Assembly (NCBI GenBank): GCA_036310525.1
Contig: JAXJRQ010000128.1
Span: forward strand, 1 to 8,545
DNA length: 8,545 nucleotides
From: UBA4716 sp036310525
GTDB lineage: Bacteria > Bacillota > Clostridia > UBA1381
Reading direction: 5' to 3'
Positions 1-6,642 of this stretch are shown here, one piece after another. The notes beneath the pieces were generated by a model. It was not told the DNA's origin, made no database searches, and saw only the letters and a program-made list of their open reading frames with translations. The translations under genes and the position numbers were made by a program. The number at the start of each line of letters is the position of its first letter. The stretch's first letter is position 1.

Positions 1-138
1 GGGATTGTTCATATATAATTAGCGATAATGCTGATTTTACAATCCCCCAGTCGCCTACGGCGCCAGCCCCCTTTACACAAAGGGGCCTTCCGCTCGATTG
101 TTTGCACTTGTAAAAATCATCCCGATAAATTACAATTT
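1..138 (+). repeat. Left copy of 138-bp inverted intergenic repeat
   Basis: This stretch is the reverse complement of 8370-8507 without any gap; only two positions differ (11 versus 8497, and 121 versus 8387). It has no coding frame of note. Its parts, in order, are GGGATTGT (1-8), an AT-rich spacer, the matching ACAATCCC (39-46), a small GC hairpin CGCC-TAC-GGCG (52-62), a perfect hairpin CCCCTTT-ACAC-AAAGGGG (68-85), and an AT-rich tail ending at 138. The copy probably continues to the left of the window, because the right copy is followed by a further related module. From memory, palindromic intergenic elements of this style are common in Clostridia. I infer a non-autonomous dispersed repeat; no transposase is visible. 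Confidence 0.93.
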
Positions 139-211
139 AACTAATAAATCATTTACAAGGTCGTAAAAACAAAACATATATTACAATTTATTTATATATT
201 GTCCTAACATC

Positions 212-240
212 TTGTAATATCAAATAAATAGTGATAAAAT
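212..240 (+). promoter_or_regulatory. Candidate sigma-A promoter for the gene block
   Basis: A -35-like TTGTAA (212-217, 4 of 6 to TTGACA) is followed after exactly 17 bp by TAAAAT (235-240, 5 of 6 to TATAAT), with the extended -10 dinucleotide TG at 232-233. Transcription would start near 247, giving a leader of roughly 74 nt before the ATG at 321. This supports the ATG at 321 over an upstream in-frame GTG at 231, which would lie inside the promoter. It is the best match in the AT-rich region between the left repeat and the first gene. A weaker pair (TTTACA 152-157, TATATT 177-182, 19-bp spacing) is also present. Confidence 0.5.
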
Positions 241-270
241 GTATACTGAGTAATAATATCCAAAAGGAAA

Positions 271-307
271 TGCCGTCAAATCTTCACACAACCGTAGCCG
301 GACGGCA
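271..307 (+). other. Possible leader hairpin before the methyltransferase gene
   Basis: TGCCGTC (271-277) and GACGGCA (301-307) are perfect inverted 7-mers around a 23-nt loop. The stem ends one base before the AAAGGA ribosome binding site (309-314). It is GC-rich in an otherwise AT-rich leader and lies inside the transcript expected from the promoter at 212-240. It matches no riboswitch class I recognise and could be chance; covariation in relatives would be needed to call it functional. Confidence 0.3.
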
Positions 308-320
308 GAAAGGAAAAATT

Positions 321-1190
321 ATGTATCTTGCAGACAAATGGGCAGACTACAAACTGATAGACGCAAACGGCGGTGAAAAGCTGGAATACTGGGGAAAATA
401 CCTATTAAGACGTCCCGAGCCGCAGGCGGTGTGGAATGTGAAATCAGAAAAGCACTTATGGGACAAAACCGACGCATGGTATCACCGTTCATCATCAGGC
501 GGCGGAAAATGGCAGTATTTCAACAAAAAAATGCCCGAACGCTGGACAATAAATTACGGAGACCTCACTTTTAATATAAAACCCATGGGCTTCAAGCACA
601 CGGGACTTTTTCCCGAACAGGCAGTTAACTGGGACTGGTTTTCTGAGCTTATAAGAAACGCAAACCGCCCTATACGTGTACTCAATCTGTTTGCTTATAC
701 AGGCGGTGCAACTGTTGCGGCTTTGAATGCCGGTGCAGAGGTTGTCCATGTCGATGCATCAAAGGGCATGGTCACATGGGCAAAGGAAAACGTTGTTTCA
801 TCAGGACTCGGTGACAGAAACGTGAGATATATTGTTGACGATGTAGTTAAATTTGTACGCAGAGAACAGCGCCGTGGCAGACTGTATGATGCAATCATTA
901 TGGACCCGCCCTCCTACGGCAGAGGTCCGTCGGGTGAAGTATGGAAAATTGAAGATGAGCTCTATCCGCTTATTGAGGAATGTATGAAAATCTTATCGGA
1001 TGACCCGCTTTTCTTTCTGATTAATTCATACACAACAGGACTCAGCGCCCAAATTCTTATAAATATAATGACTATGACTATAAAACGAAAATTCGGCGGG
1101 CATGCCGAAGCAGACGAAATCGGTATTCCGATGTCTGCGAACGGTCTTGTGTTGCCCTGCGGAATAAGCGGAAGATGGAATAAGGTATGA
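321..1190 (+). CDS. Class I SAM-dependent methyltransferase, RlmI/RlmK-like
   Basis: The product (289 aa) is a cytoplasmic methyltransferase that probably modifies RNA, most likely rRNA; the exact target base cannot be read from sequence. The N-terminal part has the family's DYKLIDANGGEKLEYWGKY and RRPEPQAVW stretches (about 9-38). GLFPEQAVNW (95-104) precedes the Rossmann core: SAM-binding motif I VLNLFAYTGGA (120-130), an acidic residue closing strand 2 in VDAS (D145), and catalytic motif IV DPPSYG (195-200). There is no N-terminal PUA domain, unlike full RlmI. The ATG at 321 was chosen because it has AAAGGA at 309-314 with 6-nt spacing, gives the normal family N-terminus, and follows the predicted promoter; a GTG at 231 in the same frame would add 30 unconserved residues. 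Its stop overlaps the ecfA1 start (ATGA), so translation is likely coupled. The family call is solid; naming it RlmI or RlmK would overreach. Confidence 0.9.
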   Translation: MYLADKWADYKLIDANGGEKLEYWGKYLLRRPEPQAVWNVKSEKHLWDKTDAWYHRSSSGGGKWQYFNKKMPERWTINYGDLTFNIKPMGFKHTGLFPEQAVNWDWFSELIRNANRPIRVLNLFAYTGGATVAALNAGAEVVHVDASKGMVTWAKENVVSSGLGDRNVRYIVDDVVKFVRREQRRGRLYDAIIMDPPSYGRGPSGEVWKIEDELYPLIEECMKILSDDPLFFLINSYTTGLSAQILINIMTMTIKRKFGGHAEADEIGIPMSANGLVLPCGISGRWNKV

Positions 1191-2041
1191 TTATAGAAGC
1201 AAATAATGTTTCCTTTTCCTTTGATGATGACTCTCACGCACATGTGGAAAAGGTGCTTACAGATATTAATTTGAAAATTGAAAAAGGTTCATTTGTTGCG
1301 ATTTTAGGCAGAAACGGCAGTGGGAAATCAACACTTGCCAAGCATTTTAACGCACTCTTAAAGCCGAAAACGGGTAACGTGTATGTGTGTTCTATGAACA
1401 CGTGCGACGACGAAAAGGTGTTTGACATCCGTGCGCTTTCGGGAATGGTTTTCCAGAACCCCGACAATCAGGCGGTTGCCGCAATCGTAGAAGATGAGGT
1501 GGCTTTTGCGCCTGAAAATCTTGGTGTTGAAAGTGCTGAAATCCGAAAACGTGTTGATGAATGTTTAAAAACCGTCGGTATGAGTGAATTTGCACTATCT
1601 TCCGTTGCAAACCTTTCGGGCGGTCAGAAACAGCGCACCGCAATTGCGGCTGTTCTTGCTATGAAGGGCGAGGTGATTATTCTTGACGAATCCACCGCAA
1701 TGCTTGACCCCAAAGGCAGAAAAGAGGTATTAAAAACCGTAAAAAAGCTTAACCGTGAAGAAAATTTAACTGTAATTATGATTACACACTACATGGATGA
1801 AGCCGCAATGGCAGACAGAGTGGTTGTAATGGACGACGGAAACATTGCGCTTGACGGTACACCGAAAGAAGTATTTAAAAATGTTGAGCTTTTAAAATCA
1901 CTCGGACTCGATGTTCCGCAGGTGACAGAGCTTTCGTGGCTACTCAACAAATCGGGAATAACGCTTCCCGATGACATTATAAATGTAGACGAATGTCTTA
2001 TCGAGCTTGTAAAAGTATTGGGGGTGGCGCCCCGTGATTAA
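1187..2041 (+). CDS. ecfA1: ECF transporter ATPase subunit EcfA1
   Basis: This is one of the two ATPases that drive energy-coupling-factor uptake of vitamins or metals at the inner face of the membrane. All ABC motifs are intact over 284 aa: Walker A GRNGSGKST (41-49), Q-loop FQNPDNQ (Q90), signature LSGGQKQR (143-150), Walker B VIILDE (163-168), D-loop around LDP (173-175) and H-loop H201. The FQNPDNQ and DESTAMLDP forms are typical of EcfA1 rather than EcfA2. The C-terminal part (about 225-284) is the usual ECF ATPase extension. The start overlaps the methyltransferase stop by 4 nt with only a weak upstream AAGG, which suggests translational coupling. It should pair with EcfA2 as a heterodimer docked on EcfT. 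No S component follows, fitting a shared group II module. Confidence 0.96.
   Translation: MIIEANNVSFSFDDDSHAHVEKVLTDINLKIEKGSFVAILGRNGSGKSTLAKHFNALLKPKTGNVYVCSMNTCDDEKVFDIRALSGMVFQNPDNQAVAAIVEDEVAFAPENLGVESAEIRKRVDECLKTVGMSEFALSSVANLSGGQKQRTAIAAVLAMKGEVIILDESTAMLDPKGRKEVLKTVKKLNREENLTVIMITHYMDEAAMADRVVVMDDGNIALDGTPKEVFKNVELLKSLGLDVPQVTELSWLLNKSGITLPDDIINVDECLIELVKVLGVAPRD
2020..2033 (+). promoter_or_regulatory. Hairpin over the ecfA2 ribosome binding site
   Basis: The likely ribosome binding site of ecfA2 (GGGGGTGG, 2020-2027) can pair with the CCCC just before the GTG start: GGGG (2021-2024), loop TGGCG, CCCC (2030-2033). The site lies inside the last codons of ecfA1, so ribosomes finishing ecfA1 would open it. 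I infer coupling of EcfA1 and EcfA2 synthesis, sensible for a 1:1 heterodimer. The stem is only 4 bp, though all GC, and part of it may simply reflect codon choice. Confidence 0.35.
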
Positions 2042-2894
2042 GCTTTCAGATGTTAATTATATATATCAGGAAGGAATGCCTTTTGAAAATCACGCTTTGC
2101 GTGATATAGACCTCGAAATCCCCGACGGTCAGGTAACGGCGATAATAGGTCATACGGGCAGCGGAAAATCCACGCTCATTCAGCTTTTCAACGGACTTAT
2201 CCGACCGACCTCGGGCGAAATCAGCATAAACGGCACGGTTATAACCCAAAAGGGCGTTGACATGAAAAAAATACGTTGCATGGCAGGACTGGTATTTCAG
2301 TATCCCGAGCATCAGATTTTTGAGGAGACGGTTTATCGTGACATTGCATTCGGCCCGAAAAACATGGGACTTTCAGCGGAAGAAATTGAAAAACGTGTTC
2401 ATTCGGCAATGTCCGCAGTGGGACTTGGCGAAAAATATGCCGACCGTTCGCCGTTCGAGCTTTCGGGCGGTCAGAAAAGGCGTGTTGCTATTGCAGGCGT
2501 GCTTGCAATGAACCCCGAAATCCTTATACTTGACGAACCTACAGCAGGACTTGACCCACGAGGCCGTGATGCAATCCTTGAAATTATAAAAAAACTGCAC
2601 AGCGAAAATCCCGAAATGATAATTGTGCTTGTTTCACATTCCATGGAGGACGTAGCAAAAATTGCCGATAACGTGGTTGTGATGAACAAAGGCAGAATAT
2701 TCATGCAGGGGAGTGTGCCGTACGTGTTTTCAAAGGGCGAAGAGCTTGTAAAAATCGGACTTGATATTCCGCAGATAACACAGCTGGCGTTTAAGCTTCG
2801 CCATCTTGGCTATCCGCTTGATGACGATATATACACAGTAGAGGCGGTGGCAGAAAAGATAAAAAGTCTTATGGAGGTAAAGAAAAATGTTTAA
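2034..2894 (+). CDS. ecfA2: ECF transporter ATPase subunit EcfA2
   Basis: This is the second ATPase of the ECF module (286 aa), partner of EcfA1. Visible motifs are Walker A GHTGSGKST (39-47), Q-loop FQYPEHQIF (88-96, Q89), signature LSGGQKRR (143-150), Walker B ILILDE (163-168), DEPTAGLDP (167-175) and H-loop H202. FQYPEHQ and DEPTAGLDP are the forms expected for EcfA2, so the two ATPases can be told apart. The start is a GTG that overlaps the end of ecfA1 by 8 nt, with a G-rich ribosome binding site at 2020-2027; the resulting MIKLSDVNYIYQEG matches the usual family beginning. Length is normal and no key residue is missing. It is transcribed with ecfA1 and ecfT, whose start overlaps this stop by 8 nt. 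Confidence 0.96.
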   Translation: MIKLSDVNYIYQEGMPFENHALRDIDLEIPDGQVTAIIGHTGSGKSTLIQLFNGLIRPTSGEISINGTVITQKGVDMKKIRCMAGLVFQYPEHQIFEETVYRDIAFGPKNMGLSAEEIEKRVHSAMSAVGLGEKYADRSPFELSGGQKRRVAIAGVLAMNPEILILDEPTAGLDPRGRDAILEIIKKLHSENPEMIIVLVSHSMEDVAKIADNVVVMNKGRIFMQGSVPYVFSKGEELVKIGLDIPQITQLAFKLRHLGYPLDDDIYTVEAVAEKIKSLMEVKKNV

Positions 2895-3705
2895 CGACAT
2901 AACCATAGGACAATACGTAAGCGGAAATTCACCGTTGCACAAAATGGATGCACGGTTTAAAATAATCCTGACAATTTTGTATATTATAATATTGTTCCTT
3001 ATTGAAAGACCGCTTTCATATATTGTATTTACAATATTTGCGGTAACGCTTGTCATGATTTCGACAGTGCCCGTAAGGTACGTGATGAAAGGCTTGAAAC
3101 CGCTTTTGTGGATTTTCATATTCACAGCTGTTTTAAATTTGTTCCTGACGCCCGGCGAAACAGTGCTTACAATACCCGTTTTCAAATCGACATTTACCAT
3201 AACAAAAGAGGGCATCAAAACCGCTGTTTTGCTTGTGATACGTCTTGTTTTATTGATGACGGGTTCATCTCTTCTGACATTGACCACATCACCGCTTCAG
3301 TTGACGGACGGAATAGAAAAGCTTTTAAAGCCGTTAAACCGTTTCGGGATTTCATCGCACGAAACGGCAATGATAATGACGATAGCCATTCGTTTTATTC
3401 CTACTCTTTCCGAAGAAGCGGATAAAATCACTAAAGCGCAAAAGGCACGTGGCGCAGACTTTGAATCAGGCGGACTTTTTAAAAGAGCGAAAGCGCTTTT
3501 GCCCGTACTTATACCGTTGTTTGTGAGTGCATTCCGCCGTGCGGATGAGCTTGCGACGGCTATGGAATCACGTTGCTATCGGGGCGGAAACAACCGCACA
3601 AGGATGAAAGAAAGCCGCATCAGTGCTACAGATATTAAGGCAGGCGCAGTTTTTGTGCTTTGTGTGGTAATTCTTTTCACCGCAGAATTGATAATTGAAA
3701 TTTAG
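2887..3705 (+). CDS. ecfT: ECF transporter membrane subunit EcfT
   Basis: This is the integral membrane scaffold (272 aa) that joins the EcfA1-EcfA2 ATPases to exchangeable S components. Hydrophobic segments lie at about 24-39, 43-60, 71-88, 110-133 and 251-270, with further moderately hydrophobic stretches near 160-172 and 204-214. The two coupling-helix signatures are present: AQKARGAD, with ARG at 187-189, and AMESRCYRGG, where SRC (228-230) stands in for the canonical ARG, a common variant. GGAGG at 2873-2877 sits 9 nt before the ATG, and the start overlaps the ecfA2 stop by 8 nt. The position directly after ecfA1-ecfA2 and before truA is the classical Firmicutes order. Which vitamins or metals are carried depends on S components encoded elsewhere. 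Confidence 0.95.
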   Translation: MFNDITIGQYVSGNSPLHKMDARFKIILTILYIIILFLIERPLSYIVFTIFAVTLVMISTVPVRYVMKGLKPLLWIFIFTAVLNLFLTPGETVLTIPVFKSTFTITKEGIKTAVLLVIRLVLLMTGSSLLTLTTSPLQLTDGIEKLLKPLNRFGISSHETAMIMTIAIRFIPTLSEEADKITKAQKARGADFESGGLFKRAKALLPVLIPLFVSAFRRADELATAMESRCYRGGNNRTRMKESRISATDIKAGAVFVLCVVILFTAELIIEI

Positions 3706-3723
3706 AGAAAGTAATGATATAAT
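3695..3723 (+). promoter_or_regulatory. Near-consensus promoter across the truA start codon
   Basis: TTGAAA (3695-3700, 5 of 6 to TTGACA), a spacer of exactly 17 bp, and TATAAT (3718-3723, 6 of 6) preceded by TG at 3715-3716 make an extended -10 sigma-A promoter on paper. The -10 overlaps the truA ATG (3722-3724), so a transcript starting near 3730 would lack the truA start. It could serve the genes after truA (DUF5711-like, cvpA, ilvD). It covers the end of ecfT and its stop codon, so a chance match in AT-rich sequence remains possible. Confidence 0.45.
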
Positions 3724-4453
3724 GAATATAAGGCTTACCATTCAATATGACGGCACGGATTATCACGGCTGGCAGATACAGAAAAACGGAAAAACAATTC
3801 AGCAGGCTGTTATGGACGCAATTTTTGACGTAACGGGCGAAAGAGTTGATGTGACGGGTTGCGGACGTACGGACGCAGGCGTTCACGGTGATAATTATAT
3901 ATGTAATTTTCATACCAAATCAACACTGCCTCCCGAACGGCTTGTGTATATATTAAATACACGCTTGCCTGATGATATAGTATGCAAGAAATCCGAGACT
4001 GTAAGCGAGGATTTCTGCGCAATCAGGAGCGCTCTGAAAAAGACATACGTTTATACGGTGTACAACGCCGAATTTCCCGATGTTTTTTACAATCGCTATG
4101 CGTGGCATTATAAATTTCCGCTTGATATTGAGAAGATGCAAAAGGAAGCACAGGCTTTTGTGGGAACGCATGATTTTGCCGCATTTGCCGCAAGCGGATT
4201 GAGCGTGAAAACTACGGTACGAACTATATATTCAGTTGACGTGGAAAAGGAAAATGACGTTATCACCATTTCTGTAACGGGTAACGGGTTTTTATATAAT
4301 ATGGTAAGAATTATTGCCGGCACGCTTGTTCAGGCAGGCGGCGGAATGCTCGAAAATGTTGCGGATATACTCGCTTCATGCGACCGTACACGTGCAGGTA
4401 TAACCGCACCGGCATGCGGACTTTGCTTAAAGGAGGTGTTCTATGATGAATAA
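3722..4453 (+). CDS. truA: tRNA pseudouridine(38-40) synthase TruA
   Basis: TruA converts uridines at positions 38, 39 and 40 of the tRNA anticodon stem-loop to pseudouridine in the cytoplasm. The 243-aa product begins MNIRLTIQYDGTDYHGWQ, the standard start of the family, which is why the ATG at 3722 is preferred over an in-frame TTG at 3695. The catalytic aspartate is D51 in GRTDAGVHG (48-56). Other conserved parts are the RSALKKTYVY stretch (about 102-111), FLYNMVRIIAGTLV (190-203) and the C-terminal RAGITAPACGLCL (224-236). The ribosome binding site is weak (AGAGAAAG, 3704-3711) and the gap to ecfT is 16 nt. Its last codons contain AAAGGAGGTG (4429-4438), the strong ribosome binding site of the next gene, which overlaps truA by 11 nt. 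Confidence 0.96.
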   Translation: MNIRLTIQYDGTDYHGWQIQKNGKTIQQAVMDAIFDVTGERVDVTGCGRTDAGVHGDNYICNFHTKSTLPPERLVYILNTRLPDDIVCKKSETVSEDFCAIRSALKKTYVYTVYNAEFPDVFYNRYAWHYKFPLDIEKMQKEAQAFVGTHDFAAFAASGLSVKTTVRTIYSVDVEKENDVITISVTGNGFLYNMVRIIAGTLVQAGGGMLENVADILASCDRTRAGITAPACGLCLKEVFYDE

Positions 4454-5948
4454 TGAAGACGATATTTTGAAAAACCTTATAAAATATTCCGATGAAACGG
4501 ACGATACTTTTGAAGAGGAAATCACGGAGCACCTTGTTCATGAGGCTTCGTCACTTGATAACTCTGATGAAGCAGGAAATGAAGAGTGCTTTTCAGCAGA
4601 TAATGACGAGGAAGAGGAGGAAGTGGAAACGCCCGTTATTTCTGAGCCGGAACAACCTGTTGAACCGACACAGACTCTACCGAAAAAAAAGTACTATCAC
4701 ATTTATGCGTTCTGTGCGCTGACAATAGTTGCTGTGATAGTGTTGTTTTCGGTTGTTGACGGCGGAATAATCGGCACATACAAAAAGAATTTTTCAGCAA
4801 ACCTGATAACGATTTTTGACAGTATAGGTATAGATATACGTAAAAAACCACCTATTTCACCTCAGCCTATTTCCGACATCTCCTCTATCACAGAGGATAT
4901 GGCCGATGACGGTAAAACAGAGCAGATAAAGGTAAAAGCTACTCCCACTTCAACAGAAGCACCTGAATATAATACAGATGTGGAGTTTGCAAAAATGCTT
5001 CCGTTTGACGGTGCGGCGGATTCATCGTTTGCGGCATATAAAAAGGGTGTAATATGCGCAAAGACAAACACCCTTTGCTATATAGGCGCAACGGGAGAAA
5101 AGGAATGGGAACTGACAACCTCTGTTATTGACCCCATTTTGCAGGTTGAAGAGGATTATATCCTTATTGCTCAGAGAAACGGCAGAAAGCTTTGTCTTTA
5201 CAGCAATAACAAACTCCTTTATGATATTGATTCACAAAACAATATTCTCGCCTGCGGACTTAACGGCATAGGCGATGCAGTGGTTGTTACCGAGAAACCG
5301 CATTACAAGGGTGCATTGTCGGTATACAATAAAAACGGTGAAGAAATTTATGCGTGGTCGTCGGGCTCCGATTTGATTCTTGATGCAGATATTTCCACAA
5401 GCTCAAGACGAATTGCGGCAACTCTCTTAAATACTGACACAGAAGTAAAGAGCGCAATTGCCTTGTTTAATGTAAATAAGGAAAACAGCTACGAACGTGT
5501 CACCTTTGAGGACACCGCACTTTTTGATGTGGTATTCGTTGATGAGGAAATCAATGCTTTCGGTGATAATTCAACCGTCGGCATAAATACAAGCGGTAAA
5601 GTACTGTTTGACAAGCGCTTTGATGATGTGGAGCTTGTTAATTATACGATAGATAATAAGGGTTCAAAAATCATGGTTTTCAACAGTGAAAATATTCCCA
5701 TGATGAATATTTACAACAGTGCAGGTGTTCTTAAATATACCGTCACAACTCAGCAACAGTCTGATTTTGTGGACATAAACAGCTATAACATTATCTATAA
5801 CAATAACCGTGATGTATTTCTTGGTAAACCGAACAGCAGAAAGCTGTCGAAATACACCGCATCAATGGACATCAAAAAGCTTGTGCTGATAGACAGCCGT
5901 ACTTTTGCCATTGTGTATTCAAACAGTGTGGAATTTGTGAAGATATAA
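4443..5948 (+). CDS. Membrane-anchored propeller-like protein, DUF5711 type
   Basis: The function is unknown. The 501-aa product has three parts. Residues 1-80 are a cytoplasmic, strongly acidic and probably disordered tail (27 Asp/Glu in the first 70, with a run of five Glu at 56-60), ending in the basic KKK at 81-83. Residues about 85-107 form a single transmembrane helix. After a Pro/Ser/Thr-rich linker (about 135-178), residues 180-501 form a beta-rich domain with repeated short strands such as NKLLYDID, LSVYNKNGEEIYAW, GINTSGKVLFDKRF and MNIYNSAGVLKYTV, suggesting a PQQ/WD-like beta-propeller outside the cell. This build and the adjacent cvpA fit DUF5711 as I recall it. ATG codons at 4443 and 4446 both suit the strong AAAGGAGGTG at 4429-4438. 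An envelope sensor or scaffold is possible, but nothing in the sequence proves it. Confidence 0.8.
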   Translation: MMNNEDDILKNLIKYSDETDDTFEEEITEHLVHEASSLDNSDEAGNEECFSADNDEEEEEVETPVISEPEQPVEPTQTLPKKKYYHIYAFCALTIVAVIVLFSVVDGGIIGTYKKNFSANLITIFDSIGIDIRKKPPISPQPISDISSITEDMADDGKTEQIKVKATPTSTEAPEYNTDVEFAKMLPFDGAADSSFAAYKKGVICAKTNTLCYIGATGEKEWELTTSVIDPILQVEEDYILIAQRNGRKLCLYSNNKLLYDIDSQNNILACGLNGIGDAVVVTEKPHYKGALSVYNKNGEEIYAWSSGSDLILDADISTSSRRIAATLLNTDTEVKSAIALFNVNKENSYERVTFEDTALFDVVFVDEEINAFGDNSTVGINTSGKVLFDKRFDDVELVNYTIDNKGSKIMVFNSENIPMMNIYNSAGVLKYTVTTQQQSDFVDINSYNIIYNNNRDVFLGKPNSRKLSKYTASMDIKKLVLIDSRTFAIVYSNSVEFVKI

Positions 5949-5963
5949 GCAGGGGGGATTTAT

Positions 5964-6629
5964 ATGACATCGGCGTTGGTCATAGATATAATTTCTGTTA
6001 TACTTATCGTAGTGTCGTTTGTCCGTGGCAGCATGAAGGGCTTTATAAAGTCAGTATGGCGGCTTGCGGCATGGGTTATAACTGCAGTGCTTACATTTTC
6101 GCTTCTCACTCCTGCATATGAATTTGCGCTTAATCTGCCCGCAAGCGAAAAGCTTAATACTCAGGTTCATCAATACCTTGACGAGCGTCTCACAAACGGC
6201 AATGAACAGGAAGCCGTTATGATAACCGGTCTGCCTGAGTTTTTGGGTGAAAGCATTGATTTGGGTCAGCTCACATCTGAGGCGGCGCAGAATTTCGATA
6301 ATGCAGTTTCGGATTTTGCAAAAAATATAACTAATATTATAATTAAAATAGCGGTATTTATTTTATTGTTCCTTATTATACGCATACTTTTGTGGCTTGT
6401 GTTTAATGTTTTGAATGTTGCGTCAAAACTGCCCGTGATAAAGGGTGCAAACAAGCTTTTGGGCGGAATAGCCGGAGTATTGGGGACAATGTTTGTAATT
6501 TATCTTGTTTGTGCGTTTATATCCTTTTTTGCCTCAAATGCAGGGGTTATTGAGGTTATAAATTCATCATATATAGTAAAATATTTTTATAATAATAATA
6601 TTCTGCTGCAATTAGCATTCGGAATATAA
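5964..6629 (+). CDS. CvpA family membrane protein
   Basis: This is a small integral membrane protein (221 aa) of the CvpA/colicin V production family, whose molecular role in Firmicutes is poorly defined and has been linked to envelope homeostasis. Hydrophobic segments lie at about 4-20, 31-50, 122-151 (long, probably one or two passes) and 165-190. The family hallmarks are RGSMKGFIKSVWRLAAW (21-37) after the first helix and LPVIKGANKLLGGIAGVLG (156-174) before the last. A soluble, polar stretch of about 70 residues (52-121) sits between helices 2 and 3. AGGGGGG (5951-5957) is 6 nt before the ATG, and the gap from the DUF5711-like gene is 15 nt. Pairing with that protein suggests they may act together at the membrane; this is inference from adjacency. 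Confidence 0.87.
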   Translation: MTSALVIDIISVILIVVSFVRGSMKGFIKSVWRLAAWVITAVLTFSLLTPAYEFALNLPASEKLNTQVHQYLDERLTNGNEQEAVMITGLPEFLGESIDLGQLTSEAAQNFDNAVSDFAKNITNIIIKIAVFILLFLIIRILLWLVFNVLNVASKLPVIKGANKLLGGIAGVLGTMFVIYLVCAFISFFASNAGVIEVINSSYIVKYFYNNNILLQLAFGI

Positions 6630-6642
6630 GGAGGTAAAATTT

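Noticed and set aside
129..190. 11-bp direct repeat ATTACAATTTA at 129-139 and 180-190, near the inner end of the left repeat, resembling a target-site duplication.
   Set aside because: The sequence is almost all A/T in an AT-rich region, the two copies do not bracket a recognisable element, and the right-hand repeat lacks the matching extra base; chance is the simplest explanation.
231..320. Upstream in-frame GTG start (231) extending the methyltransferase by 30 residues.
   Set aside because: The added residues do not resemble the family, the codon lies within the predicted promoter, and the ATG at 321 has a properly spaced ribosome binding site.
2730..3287. Open frame of 185 aa on the minus strand opposite ecfA2/ecfT.
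   Set aside because: It is antisense to two clearly conserved genes and has no recognisable motif or ribosome binding site; other minus-strand frames in the window were dismissed on the same grounds.
3695..3721. TTG start at 3695 extending TruA by nine residues.
   Set aside because: The family begins at the MNIRLTIQYDG position, and the extension would overlap the ecfT end without its own ribosome binding site.
4274..4288. Tandem 7-bp repeat GTAACGG within truA.
   Set aside because: It encodes conserved VTGNG residues of TruA and consists of only two units, so it needs no separate explanation.
6577..6593. TAAAAT and TATAAT hexamers just upstream of ilvD as a possible dedicated promoter.
   Set aside because: No acceptable -35 hexamer lies at 16-18 bp spacing, and the stretch is an AT-rich coding end of cvpA.
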